Under the pieces are notes generated by a model. It was given only the letters and a program-made list of their open reading frames with translations, had not been told where the DNA came from and did no database searches. The translations under genes were made by a program, and so were the position numbers. This document shows, piece by piece, positions 35,002 to 44,457 of a stretch of DNA of 64,000 bases. Position 1 is the stretch's first letter. Every line of letters begins with the position of its first letter. The DNA comes from Vibrio penaeicida (lineage in GTDB: Bacteria; Pseudomonadota; Gammaproteobacteria; Enterobacterales; Vibrionaceae): positions 1-64,000 of the forward strand of contig NZ_JAUYVM010000024.1 of assembly GCF_030689305.1 (NCBI RefSeq), given 5' to 3'.

Positions 35002-35889
35002 ATGGAACTAAAAACTCTCCCTGCTCTGACCGTACTTTCAGATAACGTCACAATCGTAGAATATGAAGGCCTTAAAATAGTTCGTGTGATGCATGAAAAA
35101 GCTACCGCGGGTATTTCCCTTCATGGCGGACACGTTGTTTCTTTCAAACCAACGGGTCAAGAAGACCTTATTTGGATGAGTAAAGAAGCGAATTTTGATG
35201 GAAAAGCTGCACTACGTGGTGGTGTACCAGTTTGTTGGCCATGGTTTGGCCGCATTGCCGCACCAGCACATGGTTTTGCACGTACTAGCCAGTGGGAATT
35301 GGTTGAACATAGAGAAAATGCCGAAGGTGTTATTGTTAGTCTTGGCTTGAAAACAAGCGACGAAACACTCGCGGTGTGGAACCATCAGTTTGAAGCCATT
35401 TTGAATGTAGAAATCTCGAACGATCTTACTATTACGTTGGATGTGAAAAACACAGATACATCTGAATGGACATTCTCCGGTGCTCTTCATACTTACCTCA
35501 ATGTTGGCAACATCCACGAGGCAGAAACAACAGGAATGGGGTCAGAATTCATTGACGGGCTAAACGGCAATCAAGTGACTCAAGGTGGTAGCACACTGAC
35601 ACTCACTGAAAGTATTGATCGTGTGTACACTCAGCCTGAAGGACAAATTAAAGTCGCTGACGCATCCCTAAATCGCTCATTAGTTGTTGAAAATAAAGGT
35701 CACAATTCCGCCGTACTTTGGAATCCATGGAAAGACGGAGCGGAAGGTATGGGAGACATGCAAGACGATGGTTATCTAACTATGCTTTGTGTGGAATCAA
35801 CTCTTCATGCCCCTACTATTGAGGAAGGGAAGACATTACAGCCAGGTGAAAGTCATCAGCTTGTTACCAAGCTCTCTTACAAAGCTTAA
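35002..35889 (+). CDS. yeaD: D-hexose-6-phosphate mutarotase, YeaD type
   Basis: A 295-residue galactose-mutarotase-fold protein that interconverts alpha and beta glucose-6-phosphate. Typical blocks: ISLHGGHVVSF, GGVPVCWPWFG, HGFARTSQWEL and FSGALHTYLNV, with the late LWNPWKDGAEGM. It follows gapA as in E. coli, but the terminator and the repeat element between them mean that it needs its own promoter or is read weakly from gapA. Confidence 0.92.
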   Translation: MELKTLPALTVLSDNVTIVEYEGLKIVRVMHEKATAGISLHGGHVVSFKPTGQEDLIWMSKEANFDGKAALRGGVPVCWPWFGRIAAPAHGFARTSQWELVEHRENAEGVIVSLGLKTSDETLAVWNHQFEAILNVEISNDLTITLDVKNTDTSEWTFSGALHTYLNVGNIHEAETTGMGSEFIDGLNGNQVTQGGSTLTLTESIDRVYTQPEGQIKVADASLNRSLVVENKGHNSAVLWNPWKDGAEGMGDMQDDGYLTMLCVESTLHAPTIEEGKTLQPGESHQLVTKLSYKA

Positions 35890-36208
35890 ACGTTAACAGA
35901 CCTTTCAAAGCCATTGTTGTGCACTGAAGCTCGCGTTTAAGTTCGGCGAGAAAATTCCAACTGGTCACAATTCAATTGGCATATTTTCAAGCGGCTAACT
36001 CATTAGCCGCTGTTTACATCTTTTTACACATTCAACTCCTAAATAACTTACTCTATTAGTATTTGTTAATCTTTAGTTCGCATCATTACTGATATGATTC
36101 AAAATAACCTTTCTGGAGACAATTCAGAGTTCAGGTTACTAGTCACAAATCGTCACAGTCCAGTCAATGAGATTGAAATAAAATTGGCACAATACCCAAG
36201 GAGAGGAA
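35890..36208. other. Intergenic region between yeaD and the response regulator
   Basis: About 320 bases without a gene. It contains one hairpin, AGCGGCTAA / TTAGCCGCT at 35990-36011, with a weak T tract, a possible yeaD terminator. The rest is AT-rich and holds the presumed promoter of the two-component system; I see no clear operator. Confidence 0.6.
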
Positions 36209-36928
36209 ATGTATCTAATGGATCCTACTAATCAATACAGCTTAATGCTTGTTGAAGATGATATGGAACTGGCTGAGCTGATCTGTGATTATTTAAAAGG
36301 TCATGAGTTCGACGTAACACACGTGAGCAACGGAATAGATGCAGCACAACGAATTGTGGCAGAGCAACCTGATATTGTCATATTGGATGTCATGCTTCCC
36401 GGGCAATCGGGTATGGACGTTTGCCGACAAGTGAGAACCGACTACCTTGGCATGATTTTGATGCAAACCGCGCTTGATGACGACATTGATCAAATGATGG
36501 GGTTGGAGTTGGGTGCCGATGATTACATTGTAAAGCAAGTACAACCAAGGCTTTTACTTTCGCGCGTTCGCGCATTACTTCGAAGAAATAAACGCACCAA
36601 CACGCCCGCAGATACTCAAACAGTACTGACGTTTGGCGCGTTAAAGATTGACTTGCAAAAACGACAAGTTTCTATAAACAACAATGAAATCCAGTTAACC
36701 ACGGCCGAATTCGAGCTTTTACATCTTCTTGCCCAAAACCCCGGAAAAGTCGTATCTCGAGACGACATTGTCCAGCAGATAAGGGGTTATGAATACGATG
36801 GTCTGGATCGGTCAATCGATCGAAGGATTTCTCGTCTAAGAAGAACACTCTTAGACGATCCTAACCAACCTCAAATCATTAAAACTGTTCGCGGTAAGGG
36901 CTATCAGCTCTGCGCAGATAAGCGCTAA
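36209..36928 (+). CDS. OmpR-family response regulator
   Basis: A 239-residue regulator with a receiver domain (10-125) and a winged-helix DNA-binding domain (about 140-235, RRISRLRRTLLDD and KTVRGKGYQL). The acidic pocket is E16-D17-D18 and the phosphoacceptor D60 (VILDVMLPG); the switch Thr is 87 and Lys 109. The residue after Lys is Gln, not the usual Pro (YIVKQV). AAGGAG lies 7 bases before the ATG. It is followed 10 bases later by its histidine kinase; the layout and sequences resemble RstA-RstB. Confidence 0.9.
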   Translation: MYLMDPTNQYSLMLVEDDMELAELICDYLKGHEFDVTHVSNGIDAAQRIVAEQPDIVILDVMLPGQSGMDVCRQVRTDYLGMILMQTALDDDIDQMMGLELGADDYIVKQVQPRLLLSRVRALLRRNKRTNTPADTQTVLTFGALKIDLQKRQVSINNNEIQLTTAEFELLHLLAQNPGKVVSRDDIVQQIRGYEYDGLDRSIDRRISRLRRTLLDDPNQPQIIKTVRGKGYQLCADKR

Positions 36929-36938
36929 CGGAGCTTCT

Positions 36939-38576
36939 ATGATTAAGGCATTTTCTGTTCTTTGGCTGGTAATTCTTATCCCGATTGCATTATTTTTCAG
37001 CCCGTTCTCTGCGAACCCACTCAACCATATCAGTAATATCTTAACAAAAGACTTTTATGAAAATATTTACGGTCCGACGCTCTATACCCTTCAAGACGAC
37101 TTAGACGCAATCCCGTCGGAAAACTGGTCGCAATACATAAAAGAGCTGCAACCGCATTTTGGTGTGGACTTAAAGATTGTTGAGATCGCGGACTTCCCAT
37201 TAAACGACGCCGATTTATTATCAAGCCTAAAAGCAGGGGAAATTGTTTACCAGATTTCCGATCCTCCCGCGTTACTCATGCGAATTCATCAAAGTGAACA
37301 AGCCATTTATTTTGCTACAGATTTAGCCAGTAACGATTATGGAAGGATGCAAGCTAAGGGGCCGATGTATATTTTGACGCGAGAAATCAAGAAAACGCCC
37401 AAAGATCAGCGCGAAGTCGAACTGGAAAAGATTACCCAACAAATGCCCGTGTACGCGACCATTGAGCCTTTGGATTCACTCGAACTCTCGGAAGAAAATG
37501 TAAGCCTGCTTTTATCCGGTGAAATCACTTCTGAACTGAGTGAAGAAGGAGGGCTTGTTTTGTTCGCTCAAATTGAAGGTAGCGATATTTTACGCGTAAT
37601 GGACAGCCAATCGAGCACTATCCAAATTCAGTTCATGGGCGCGATCATCATGGGTATCATGCTCTGTATTGCCGCCGTTATTGTGCTTTGGGCTATCCCC
37701 CTTTGGCGCGATTTAAAACGATTAGTAGCAACAACGAATCAATACGGTAAAGGCGATCTTCAAGCACGCGCAAAAACATCCAGAATGTCAGTGGTAGCGC
37801 AGTTAAGCACATCGTTTAATAACATGGCTGATAGCGTGGAGAAATTGATATTAGGGCATCGTGAGCTAACGAACGCGATTGCACACGATTTAAGAACCCC
37901 TCTTTACCGCCTGCGCTTTGCTTTTGAAATGCTCAATGGTGACATCACCAAGGAACAAAGGGAAAAGTACAACAACGTCGTTGAAAAGAGTATTGATGAC
38001 CTCGATCATCTCATCAATCAAACATTAATTCTTTCACGTTATTCTCGCCGTGTTCCTAATGCGAAACAAATCGTTCCATGCGTACTTGAACCTATATTGC
38101 GCGCTGAAATTCATCACTTTCAATTGGAACACGCCGATCTTCATATCGAATTCAATTGCTCATCCTTACTTCAGGAAGAAGAAATCATGGTCGATCAAAG
38201 AGCCATGGTCCGCGCAATGAACAACTTACTTTCGAATGCCGCTAGATTTGCGAAAAGCACCATTGTTGTCACCTTTGAACGCCACCCAAAAACTTGGCAG
38301 CTCACCATTGAAGATGACGGCATTGGTATCCCTCAGGAGTTATGGGAATCAATATTTGACCCATTTACACAGGTAGACAATGAAGAAAGAGACACCACAA
38401 CAGGTCATGGGCTGGGTTTAGCCATTGTTAAACAAATTGCCATTTGGCATGAAGGTGACGTACTGATTTCGCAGTCCTCTCTTGGTGGAGCCAAGTTCAT
38501 CCTATCTTGGAACGCAAAACCAGAAGAGGATCAACAGGGAAGCCGAGCGAAAGTTGTCACAAACGGTCACAGTTAG
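36939..38576 (+). CDS. Membrane sensor histidine kinase
   Basis: A 545-residue kinase with a first membrane helix at about 5-25, a periplasmic domain of about 200 residues, a second helix near 235-257 (IIMGIMLCIAAVIVLWAIP), a HAMP linker, the phospho-His at 316 in AIAHDLRTPLYRLRF, and an ATP-binding domain with NNLLSNAARF, DDGIGIP and GHGLGLAIV. It pairs with the response regulator 10 bases upstream. The periplasmic signal is unknown. The outer-membrane DUF2860 gene starts 78 bases downstream and may be a target. Confidence 0.9.
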   Translation: MIKAFSVLWLVILIPIALFFSPFSANPLNHISNILTKDFYENIYGPTLYTLQDDLDAIPSENWSQYIKELQPHFGVDLKIVEIADFPLNDADLLSSLKAGEIVYQISDPPALLMRIHQSEQAIYFATDLASNDYGRMQAKGPMYILTREIKKTPKDQREVELEKITQQMPVYATIEPLDSLELSEENVSLLLSGEITSELSEEGGLVLFAQIEGSDILRVMDSQSSTIQIQFMGAIIMGIMLCIAAVIVLWAIPLWRDLKRLVATTNQYGKGDLQARAKTSRMSVVAQLSTSFNNMADSVEKLILGHRELTNAIAHDLRTPLYRLRFAFEMLNGDITKEQREKYNNVVEKSIDDLDHLINQTLILSRYSRRVPNAKQIVPCVLEPILRAEIHHFQLEHADLHIEFNCSSLLQEEEIMVDQRAMVRAMNNLLSNAARFAKSTIVVTFERHPKTWQLTIEDDGIGIPQELWESIFDPFTQVDNEERDTTTGHGLGLAIVKQIAIWHEGDVLISQSSLGGAKFILSWNAKPEEDQQGSRAKVVTNGHS

Positions 38577-38654
38577 TCTTTATTTTGGCATGGAGTAGCG
38601 ATCAATTATTGAACACAATAGCTACTCAATCTCAACATTTAAAAAGGTACAGGG

Positions 38655-39668
38655 ATGAAATATTTACACAAAACGGTTGGTATCACTTGCTTAATGATGA
38701 GCACTCCTCTAATCGCAAACTCAGAAATTGCGGAGCAAGAAACACCATTTGATCCAGGCTGGCAATTTGTTTTATCAGCAAACGTTGGAGTTGGAACCGA
38801 GCAATCCCAACTGAATACTCACGATGACAACAAAACAACTGACTCGTTACAAAGCAGCGGAAAATCAACGTCTGGATTTGGAGCCTTCCCTTTTGTCCGA
38901 GTGGAGTACACATTAGATAGTGGCTATACGCAGTTTTACTTAGGTCAAAGTGAAGATCAGGTAACTAACGAACAGTTTCAAGCGGAAATTGGGGTGAACC
39001 ACTACCTGAATGGCGTGGGCTTAATTAACGCTGCGTACTTCCCGAAAATTCCTGGAGTCAATGAAGTTTGGGAAGATGCCTATTTGATTGGATCTGCCCG
39101 TAAAACAACAAATTCTAATGCTCAAGGTGGACGAATCGCCTATTCACCCGAAACCACTTTGCCTTTAACGTTCCGCTACGCTTTTGTTAAGTACGACGTA
39201 GAAAACGACAAATCTGGTAAAGGGCAAAATTTGTCAGCTGAAAATATGAAAAAGCTGGAAAGAAACAGCCTATACCAAAGAGTGGCTGTTGAAACAGTTT
39301 TCCCTTTAACCGACAACATGGCACTTTTGCCTGCTCTGAACTACACCGTTCGTGATGCCGATGGCAAAGCTCACAGCTTCAAAGAGTTTGGCGGTGATTT
39401 AGGCCTGCAGTATTCGTTAGGGAAGCACAGCTTTATTGTTCACGCTGGTATCGCACAACGTGGATTTGATGCTGAAAATCCTGTGTTTAACAAAAAACAA
39501 GACACCTCAATAACCAACCTGTTCGCACTTTATTCCTATGCGCAACCATTTGGTTGGGAAAGAGCAAGTATTAGCGTCATTGGTGGTATTGGTAATGAAG
39601 ATTCAGACATCAATTTCCATGACACTAAATCCAATTACATTTCAGCAGGTGTTAACTACTTCTTTTAA
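38655..39668 (+). CDS. DUF2860 outer-membrane protein
   Basis: A 337-residue protein with a signal peptide (1-22, MMSTPLIANS) and a body of alternating strands ending in VNYFF, a C-terminal aromatic end typical of outer-membrane beta-barrels. It belongs to the DUF2860 family found in vibrios, of unknown role. It follows the two-component system on the same strand by 78 bases. No ligand can be inferred. Confidence 0.82.
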   Translation: MKYLHKTVGITCLMMSTPLIANSEIAEQETPFDPGWQFVLSANVGVGTEQSQLNTHDDNKTTDSLQSSGKSTSGFGAFPFVRVEYTLDSGYTQFYLGQSEDQVTNEQFQAEIGVNHYLNGVGLINAAYFPKIPGVNEVWEDAYLIGSARKTTNSNAQGGRIAYSPETTLPLTFRYAFVKYDVENDKSGKGQNLSAENMKKLERNSLYQRVAVETVFPLTDNMALLPALNYTVRDADGKAHSFKEFGGDLGLQYSLGKHSFIVHAGIAQRGFDAENPVFNKKQDTSITNLFALYSYAQPFGWERASISVIGGIGNEDSDINFHDTKSNYISAGVNYFF

Positions 39669-39680
39669 AATGATTACCAC

Positions 39681-39711
39681 ATACCCAAGTAGCGCATCGT
39701 TTCTTGGGTAT
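39681..39711. repeat. Short hairpin ATACCCAAG / CTTGGGTAT
   Basis: A nine-base inverted repeat with a 13-base loop lies 12 bases after the DUF2860 gene. It could be its terminator, though it has no T tract. The arm ATACCCAAG equals the tip of the terminal repeat of the element at 30215-30479, so it may be a remnant of that family. Confidence 0.45.
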
Positions 39712-39754
39712 CGCTCACTTAATTCGATTCATATGAGTTTCAAGGAGGAAATCA

Positions 39755-40087
39755 ATGCGTATCACAGTCATTTTGGCCATTGCAGCACTATCCACTCTGT
39801 CGGGTTGCTCTCGATTTCCTCATAACGACATAGTGAAATGGATGCCCCTCCCCTCATTAGAGCTAATAACACCATCAGGCGAATGGGTATTGTTCAGAGA
39901 AGTAAACTCTGCCAGCACGCAGATTGAGAAAAGCGGCTTTCACTCAATAGAGTCAGACAGTCTATCGGAAGCTGTCGCTAAAAATGTCATCACGAAAATC
40001 AGTTTGTATGTCATGACAGCGCGGTTGCCCTCTCCTCATCAACAATATGCTCGATGGGAACACCTATTAGACGAATACCGAGATTGA
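39755..40087 (+). CDS. Small lipoprotein, unknown function
   Basis: A 110-residue predicted lipoprotein: signal peptide 1-17 with lipobox LSGC, then a short mature domain. The residue after the Cys is Ser, which favours the outer membrane. AAGGAGG stands 6 bases before the ATG. I do not recognise the family. It is on the same strand as the DUF2860 gene, 86 bases after it. Confidence 0.7.
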   Translation: MRITVILAIAALSTLSGCSRFPHNDIVKWMPLPSLELITPSGEWVLFREVNSASTQIEKSGFHSIESDSLSEAVAKNVITKISLYVMTARLPSPHQQYARWEHLLDEYRD

Positions 40088-40166
40088 TGTTCAACGCGTT
40101 TGAATCTTTGCAATGGTCGACCTATACCGCTAAAATTTGCGACCCAATTGTCTCTGCGAGTTGAAC

Positions 40167-40985
40167 ATGTCTTATCAATGCCCACTTTGCCAAACGAAAC
40201 TTGATTTCGTTCAGCATCATTATCGATGTGAGAATAACCATCAGTTTGATGTTGCAAAAGAAGGCTACGTTAACCTTATGCCCGCACATCATAAGCGTTC
40301 AAAAGATCCCGGTGATAACAAAGAGATGACTCAGGCTCGGCGCCGTTTTCTCGATAGTGGTCACTACGATAAGCTTCGCGATACGGTTGCGGATACATGT
40401 CGAAAGTGGCTCGACAATACGTCAGCGCAACTGCTCGATATAGGCTGTGGTGAAGGGTATTACACCAGCCAAGTAGAGAGTACTTTGCGAGCATCGAACC
40501 CCCACGCCAAGGTGTTTGGACTCGATATTTCAAAAGTCGCTATCCGGTATGCCGCAAAGCGTTACAGAAGTTGCCAATTCAGTGTGGCGTCAAGCCATCG
40601 CTTGCCTTTTGCGGATCAATCTCTTGACGCCGTACTGAGAATTTATGCGCCCTGCAAAGCAGATGAACTCAAGCGTGTTATTCGCCACCAAGGCGTCGTT
40701 GTTACAGTTACACCCGCTGCTCGTCACCTATATCAACTGCGTGAAGGCATATACGACGACGTCAGGCTACATGACGAAGCCCATGAAACTATCGATGGCT
40801 TCAGTTTATTGGGCGAAGAAAAGTTGAATTACACGATGCCCTTAAATGGAAACGAAGCACTAGACCTGCTTCAAATGACGCCGTTTGCTTGGAAAGCGAC
40901 GGACGAATTCAGGCAATCTTTGTCTAATTCTTCTACGTTTGAATGCGAGGCAGACTTCATCATCAGAGCCTACCAGAGAGTCTAA
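40167..40985 (+). CDS. rlmA: 23S rRNA (guanine-745-N1)-methyltransferase
   Basis: A 272-residue SAM-dependent methyltransferase that modifies G745 of 23S rRNA. Zinc ligands C5, C8, C21 and H25 form the N-terminal finger; the SAM motif LLDIGCGEGYYT and a Rossmann-like core follow. The FDVAKEGYVNLMPA and KRSKDPGDNKEM blocks are typical of RlmA. The ATG at 40167 opens the zinc finger; the upstream in-frame TTG is not needed. Confidence 0.93.
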   Translation: MSYQCPLCQTKLDFVQHHYRCENNHQFDVAKEGYVNLMPAHHKRSKDPGDNKEMTQARRRFLDSGHYDKLRDTVADTCRKWLDNTSAQLLDIGCGEGYYTSQVESTLRASNPHAKVFGLDISKVAIRYAAKRYRSCQFSVASSHRLPFADQSLDAVLRIYAPCKADELKRVIRHQGVVVTVTPAARHLYQLREGIYDDVRLHDEAHETIDGFSLLGEEKLNYTMPLNGNEALDLLQMTPFAWKATDEFRQSLSNSSTFECEADFIIRAYQRV

Positions 40986-41065
40986 TCCCTCGTGTTTTGA
41001 AGGGTTAGAATCAATACAAACCATGGTATGGTAAGACGATATCGTTAATCGGATAGAGCTATATT

Positions 41066-41959
41066 TTGAGCGTTACTGACCCTTCATTAAATCGGATAGA
41101 AAAATTACTGTCCTATATCCACAGCAACGTCGATTTGCCACTTACTTTGGAAGATCTTTCCAAGCAGAGTTGTTGGTCACGCTGGCAGCTTCAAAGAGTT
41201 TTTCACTCAAAGACTGGTCTTAACGTTGCGCAGTACGTCAGAGAAATTAAGCTCAGTCTGGCCGCAGAACAAATTCTTACTTCTCACGATCGTATGGTGG
41301 ATATCTCGGTCGCATTTGGGTTCAATTCCGAAATCAGCTTCAGCCGTGCATTCAAACAATACTTTGGCTTAAGTCCCCGAGCATACCGCCAACAAGGCAA
41401 TCGAAACCGAATCAAAATCCCACTCGTACGTCCGAGCGCTAGTGCTCCCAGATATCAACCCGATACCGACTACTTCCAGATTCGAATAGAGCACAGAGCA
41501 GCCTCGACCTTATATGGTATCCGTGAACCAATAAAAGGCTTGTTTGCCCAAACCCCTAATTTCAAGCAAAAGGTTCCTCAAATCTGGGAAGAACTTCATT
41601 CGAAGTGTAAAGAAGTTCGAGGACTTTCCCCCCAACTTGGTGTCATTGACGCTACCCATAGTGTAATGGGTGAAGAAGGCTTGGAATATTGGTCAGGGCT
41701 AAACGCCGAACAGTTAAGTGAGCGGACGAAAGCAAAACTTTCCTCTCTAGACATTCCTGAACACGATTACGCGGTGTTACCCGTTTATGGTCCAATAGAA
41801 AAGCTAGCCGACTTAGTGGAATGGTTTATTCTATTCTGGCTCCCTGATTCTGGATATCAGGGTGTAGATGGCTATGAAATTGAGGTCTATGATCACAGGT
41901 TCAATGCCACTAGCGATACCTCTTATATGGAGTACTGGTTCCCTGTCATTAAAAATTAA
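41066..41959 (+). CDS. AraC-family regulator with GyrI-like domain
   Basis: A 297-residue regulator: N-terminal AraC helix-turn-helix pair (about 7-110, including SCWSRWQLQRVFHSKTGLN and FSRAFKQYFGLSPRAYR) and a C-terminal GyrI/SOUL-type ligand-binding domain (about 135-295), the layout of Rob and related regulators. TTG at 41066 is the start given by the frame, with GGATAGAG a few bases before. It lies before the siderophore operon, but no evidence connects the two. Confidence 0.85.
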   Translation: MSVTDPSLNRIEKLLSYIHSNVDLPLTLEDLSKQSCWSRWQLQRVFHSKTGLNVAQYVREIKLSLAAEQILTSHDRMVDISVAFGFNSEISFSRAFKQYFGLSPRAYRQQGNRNRIKIPLVRPSASAPRYQPDTDYFQIRIEHRAASTLYGIREPIKGLFAQTPNFKQKVPQIWEELHSKCKEVRGLSPQLGVIDATHSVMGEEGLEYWSGLNAEQLSERTKAKLSSLDIPEHDYAVLPVYGPIEKLADLVEWFILFWLPDSGYQGVDGYEIEVYDHRFNATSDTSYMEYWFPVIKN

Positions 41960-42031
41960 TGAGTAATTAATCATTAAAATGAGAGTTGCACCAAATTGTT
42001 AATTTTCACTTCATCATTAGCTATATGATTC

Positions 42032-42056
42032 CTACCTGATAATCATTATCATTTGT
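42032..42056 (+). promoter_or_regulatory. Fur box before the siderophore operon
   Basis: GATAATCATTATC at 42038-42050 is an exact 13-base core of the Fur consensus; read on the other strand the 19-mer matches at 15 of 19 places. It lies about 180 bases before the receptor gene, so the operon should be iron-repressed. Confidence 0.8.
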
Positions 42057-42231
42057 GTTCACAATAAAAAAGGCATAAACGGCGGGCTCCGCTGAAAGAG
42101 AACCACCATAAGGTAACCTATCCATAAGGTAAACTATGGTTATGCTCTCGCTTCTCCTTGATAAAACAACGTGAACACGTCACTACAGCGTAAACATCTC
42201 GCTGATTAAAAAGGACATAGCTGAGGTATTA

Positions 42232-44370
42232 ATGAACCAACCATCCCACACCCCGACAATGCGCCGCTCCGTGATTGCACTGGCTGTTGCCGCTACTTTT
42301 TCTTACGCACCTTTTGTAAATGCGGATTCGGGAGAGACAGAAACCATTGAAGTCTTTGGTAAAGCCTACCGAAATACCGCGACGAAAACGGTATTAGAGC
42401 CGGAAGAAACGCCGCAAACACTTAACGTTATTGAAAGCGAACAGCTTGAGCAACGAGGCGTGAAATCTGTTATGCAGGCTTTGCGATACGCGCCTGGTGT
42501 CTCTACAGAAAACAAAGGTGGCGCAGTCGTCTTATCGAACTGGGTAAACATTCGCGGTTTCAGTTCTTCGGACAATTACTACGATGGCTTAATGCTTCCA
42601 ATGCTACCGGGTTGGAATGTACAACCTCAAATTGATCCTGTTGCCATTGAGCGACTAGAGATTTTTAAGGGACCAACATCGGTTCTGTATGGAACCATGC
42701 CTCCGGGTGGGATGGTGAATGTTATCGCGAAAGCACCTCAGCGAGAAAAGAGCACACAGGTTAACTTAGCGACGGGTTCAAATAGCTTGCTTGAAGCCTC
42801 TGTGGATACAATGGGCTCACTAAGTGACAACGTGGCTTATCGTCTTATTGCTCTAGCACGAAAATCGGATACTCAGATCGATCATGTTAAAGAAGAGCGA
42901 TACATGATCGCCCCATCTATTGACTGGTACGTGTCCGACAGAACGTTCGTCAATTTTAATCTGTACTATCAAAACGACCCAGCCCTTGGTCATAATGTTA
43001 CGATCCCTCTAGAAGGCATTACAGCAACGGACCCAAGTAAAAAAATTGCGCGTTCAACTTATGCAGGTGACGTAAATTACAACACCATGAAACGTGATTT
43101 CTGGTTAGCTGGCTACAAGTTTAACCACGAATTCAACAACGATTGGGCATTCCTGCAAAACTTCCGTTATATGGACTCAAAGTTCTATCAAGAAGGAACG
43201 GCGAGTGGTGCGTTTGATGCTGCAACAGGGACATTGAAAAGAACAGCCTACCTTACCGATGAGAAGTCAAAAGGGTTCAGTGTTGATAACCAATTATCCG
43301 GCTTTGCGAATGTAGGTGAGTCTGAACATTACCTTCTATTTGGTGTCGATTACCGAGAAATCGAAGGTTCGGCTTTATACGAGTCATTCGCCAATGTTTC
43401 AGACATTAATCTGTATGCGCCAAACAATAACACAGCAAACCCAAGTGCCTTTGCCAAAACTTGGACACAGACTCAAAACGTCACCATGAAGCAACTTGGC
43501 GCTTATTTCCAAGATCAGGTTCTTTGGAATGATTGGGTGTTCATTGCAGGTGGTCGCTTCGATGATGTGAAGAGTGAAGTTAGCACGACCTATGCCGCAC
43601 CACCGACAACAACCGCAGACAACAATGACTCGAAGTTCTCATATCGTCTTGGTGCGATGTATCAATTCGAAAATGGATTCTCGCCATTCCTAAACTTTGC
43701 AACCAGTTTCGAACCTAATGCGAAACTGGATAAAGATGGCAACAATCTTGAGCCTGAAGTGGGTGAGCAAATTGAAGTTGGTGTTAAATATGCGTCAGCA
43801 GATGGCTTATCTACCGCTTCGGCTGCCCTGTTTGAAATCAAGAAGAAAAATGTCGGTGTTCGTAAGGATGGAGCGTCACCTTACACCGCAATTGGTGAAG
43901 TACGATCTCGCGGTCTTGAGCTTGAAGCCAGAACACTGCTCTCTGAAAACCTAGATGTCATCGCTAACTACACCTACACCGATATCGAAACCACAAAAGA
44001 TGACAACCCAGCCAACATCGGTCAAGTCCCAGTATTTGTGCCTGAGCAAGCTGCAAACCTTTGGTCGAACTACTACGTTAACGACGGTGCTATGCAAGGG
44101 TTACGTGTAGGCGGCGGTGTTCGCTACGTTGGTGAAGCTGTATTAAATGACAGTACTGATAAGAATCTTGGGAAAGTGGAAAGTTACACGCTCGTCGATA
44201 TGTCGCTCGGATACGATTTAAGTCAATTAAGCGATTCCCTAAATGGGGCTGCGGCAAACGTTGTGGCAAATAACCTTTTCAACACCGAATACTACACCTG
44301 CTGGAACGAAAGCTACTGCTGGTACGGTCAAGAAAGGACGGTGGAGTTAAATGTCAAAATTGAATTTTAA
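42232..44370 (+). CDS. TonB-dependent ferric-siderophore receptor
   Basis: A 712-residue outer-membrane receptor: signal peptide (about 1-32), TonB box-like ETIEVFG, plug domain (about 50-165 with NIRGF and YGTMPPGGMVNVI), then the 22-strand barrel ending in ELNVKIEF. The C-terminal YYTCWNESYCWYGQERTV with paired Cys is typical of the hydroxamate (ferrichrome, ferrioxamine) receptor group. It is the first gene of an operon with a reductase, ATPase, binding protein and permease. The exact siderophore cannot be fixed. Confidence 0.92.
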   Translation: MNQPSHTPTMRRSVIALAVAATFSYAPFVNADSGETETIEVFGKAYRNTATKTVLEPEETPQTLNVIESEQLEQRGVKSVMQALRYAPGVSTENKGGAVVLSNWVNIRGFSSSDNYYDGLMLPMLPGWNVQPQIDPVAIERLEIFKGPTSVLYGTMPPGGMVNVIAKAPQREKSTQVNLATGSNSLLEASVDTMGSLSDNVAYRLIALARKSDTQIDHVKEERYMIAPSIDWYVSDRTFVNFNLYYQNDPALGHNVTIPLEGITATDPSKKIARSTYAGDVNYNTMKRDFWLAGYKFNHEFNNDWAFLQNFRYMDSKFYQEGTASGAFDAATGTLKRTAYLTDEKSKGFSVDNQLSGFANVGESEHYLLFGVDYREIEGSALYESFANVSDINLYAPNNNTANPSAFAKTWTQTQNVTMKQLGAYFQDQVLWNDWVFIAGGRFDDVKSEVSTTYAAPPTTTADNNDSKFSYRLGAMYQFENGFSPFLNFATSFEPNAKLDKDGNNLEPEVGEQIEVGVKYASADGLSTASAALFEIKKKNVGVRKDGASPYTAIGEVRSRGLELEARTLLSENLDVIANYTYTDIETTKDDNPANIGQVPVFVPEQAANLWSNYYVNDGAMQGLRVGGGVRYVGEAVLNDSTDKNLGKVESYTLVDMSLGYDLSQLSDSLNGAAANVVANNLFNTEYYTCWNESYCWYGQERTVELNVKIEF

Positions 44371-44457
44371 TCAACCGTAAAAAACGCAAAACAGGTGGTG
44401 TGAGAGCATCGCCTGTTTTGGCGTTTTCAGATTATTTAACATGGAAAGCGAATAGCC

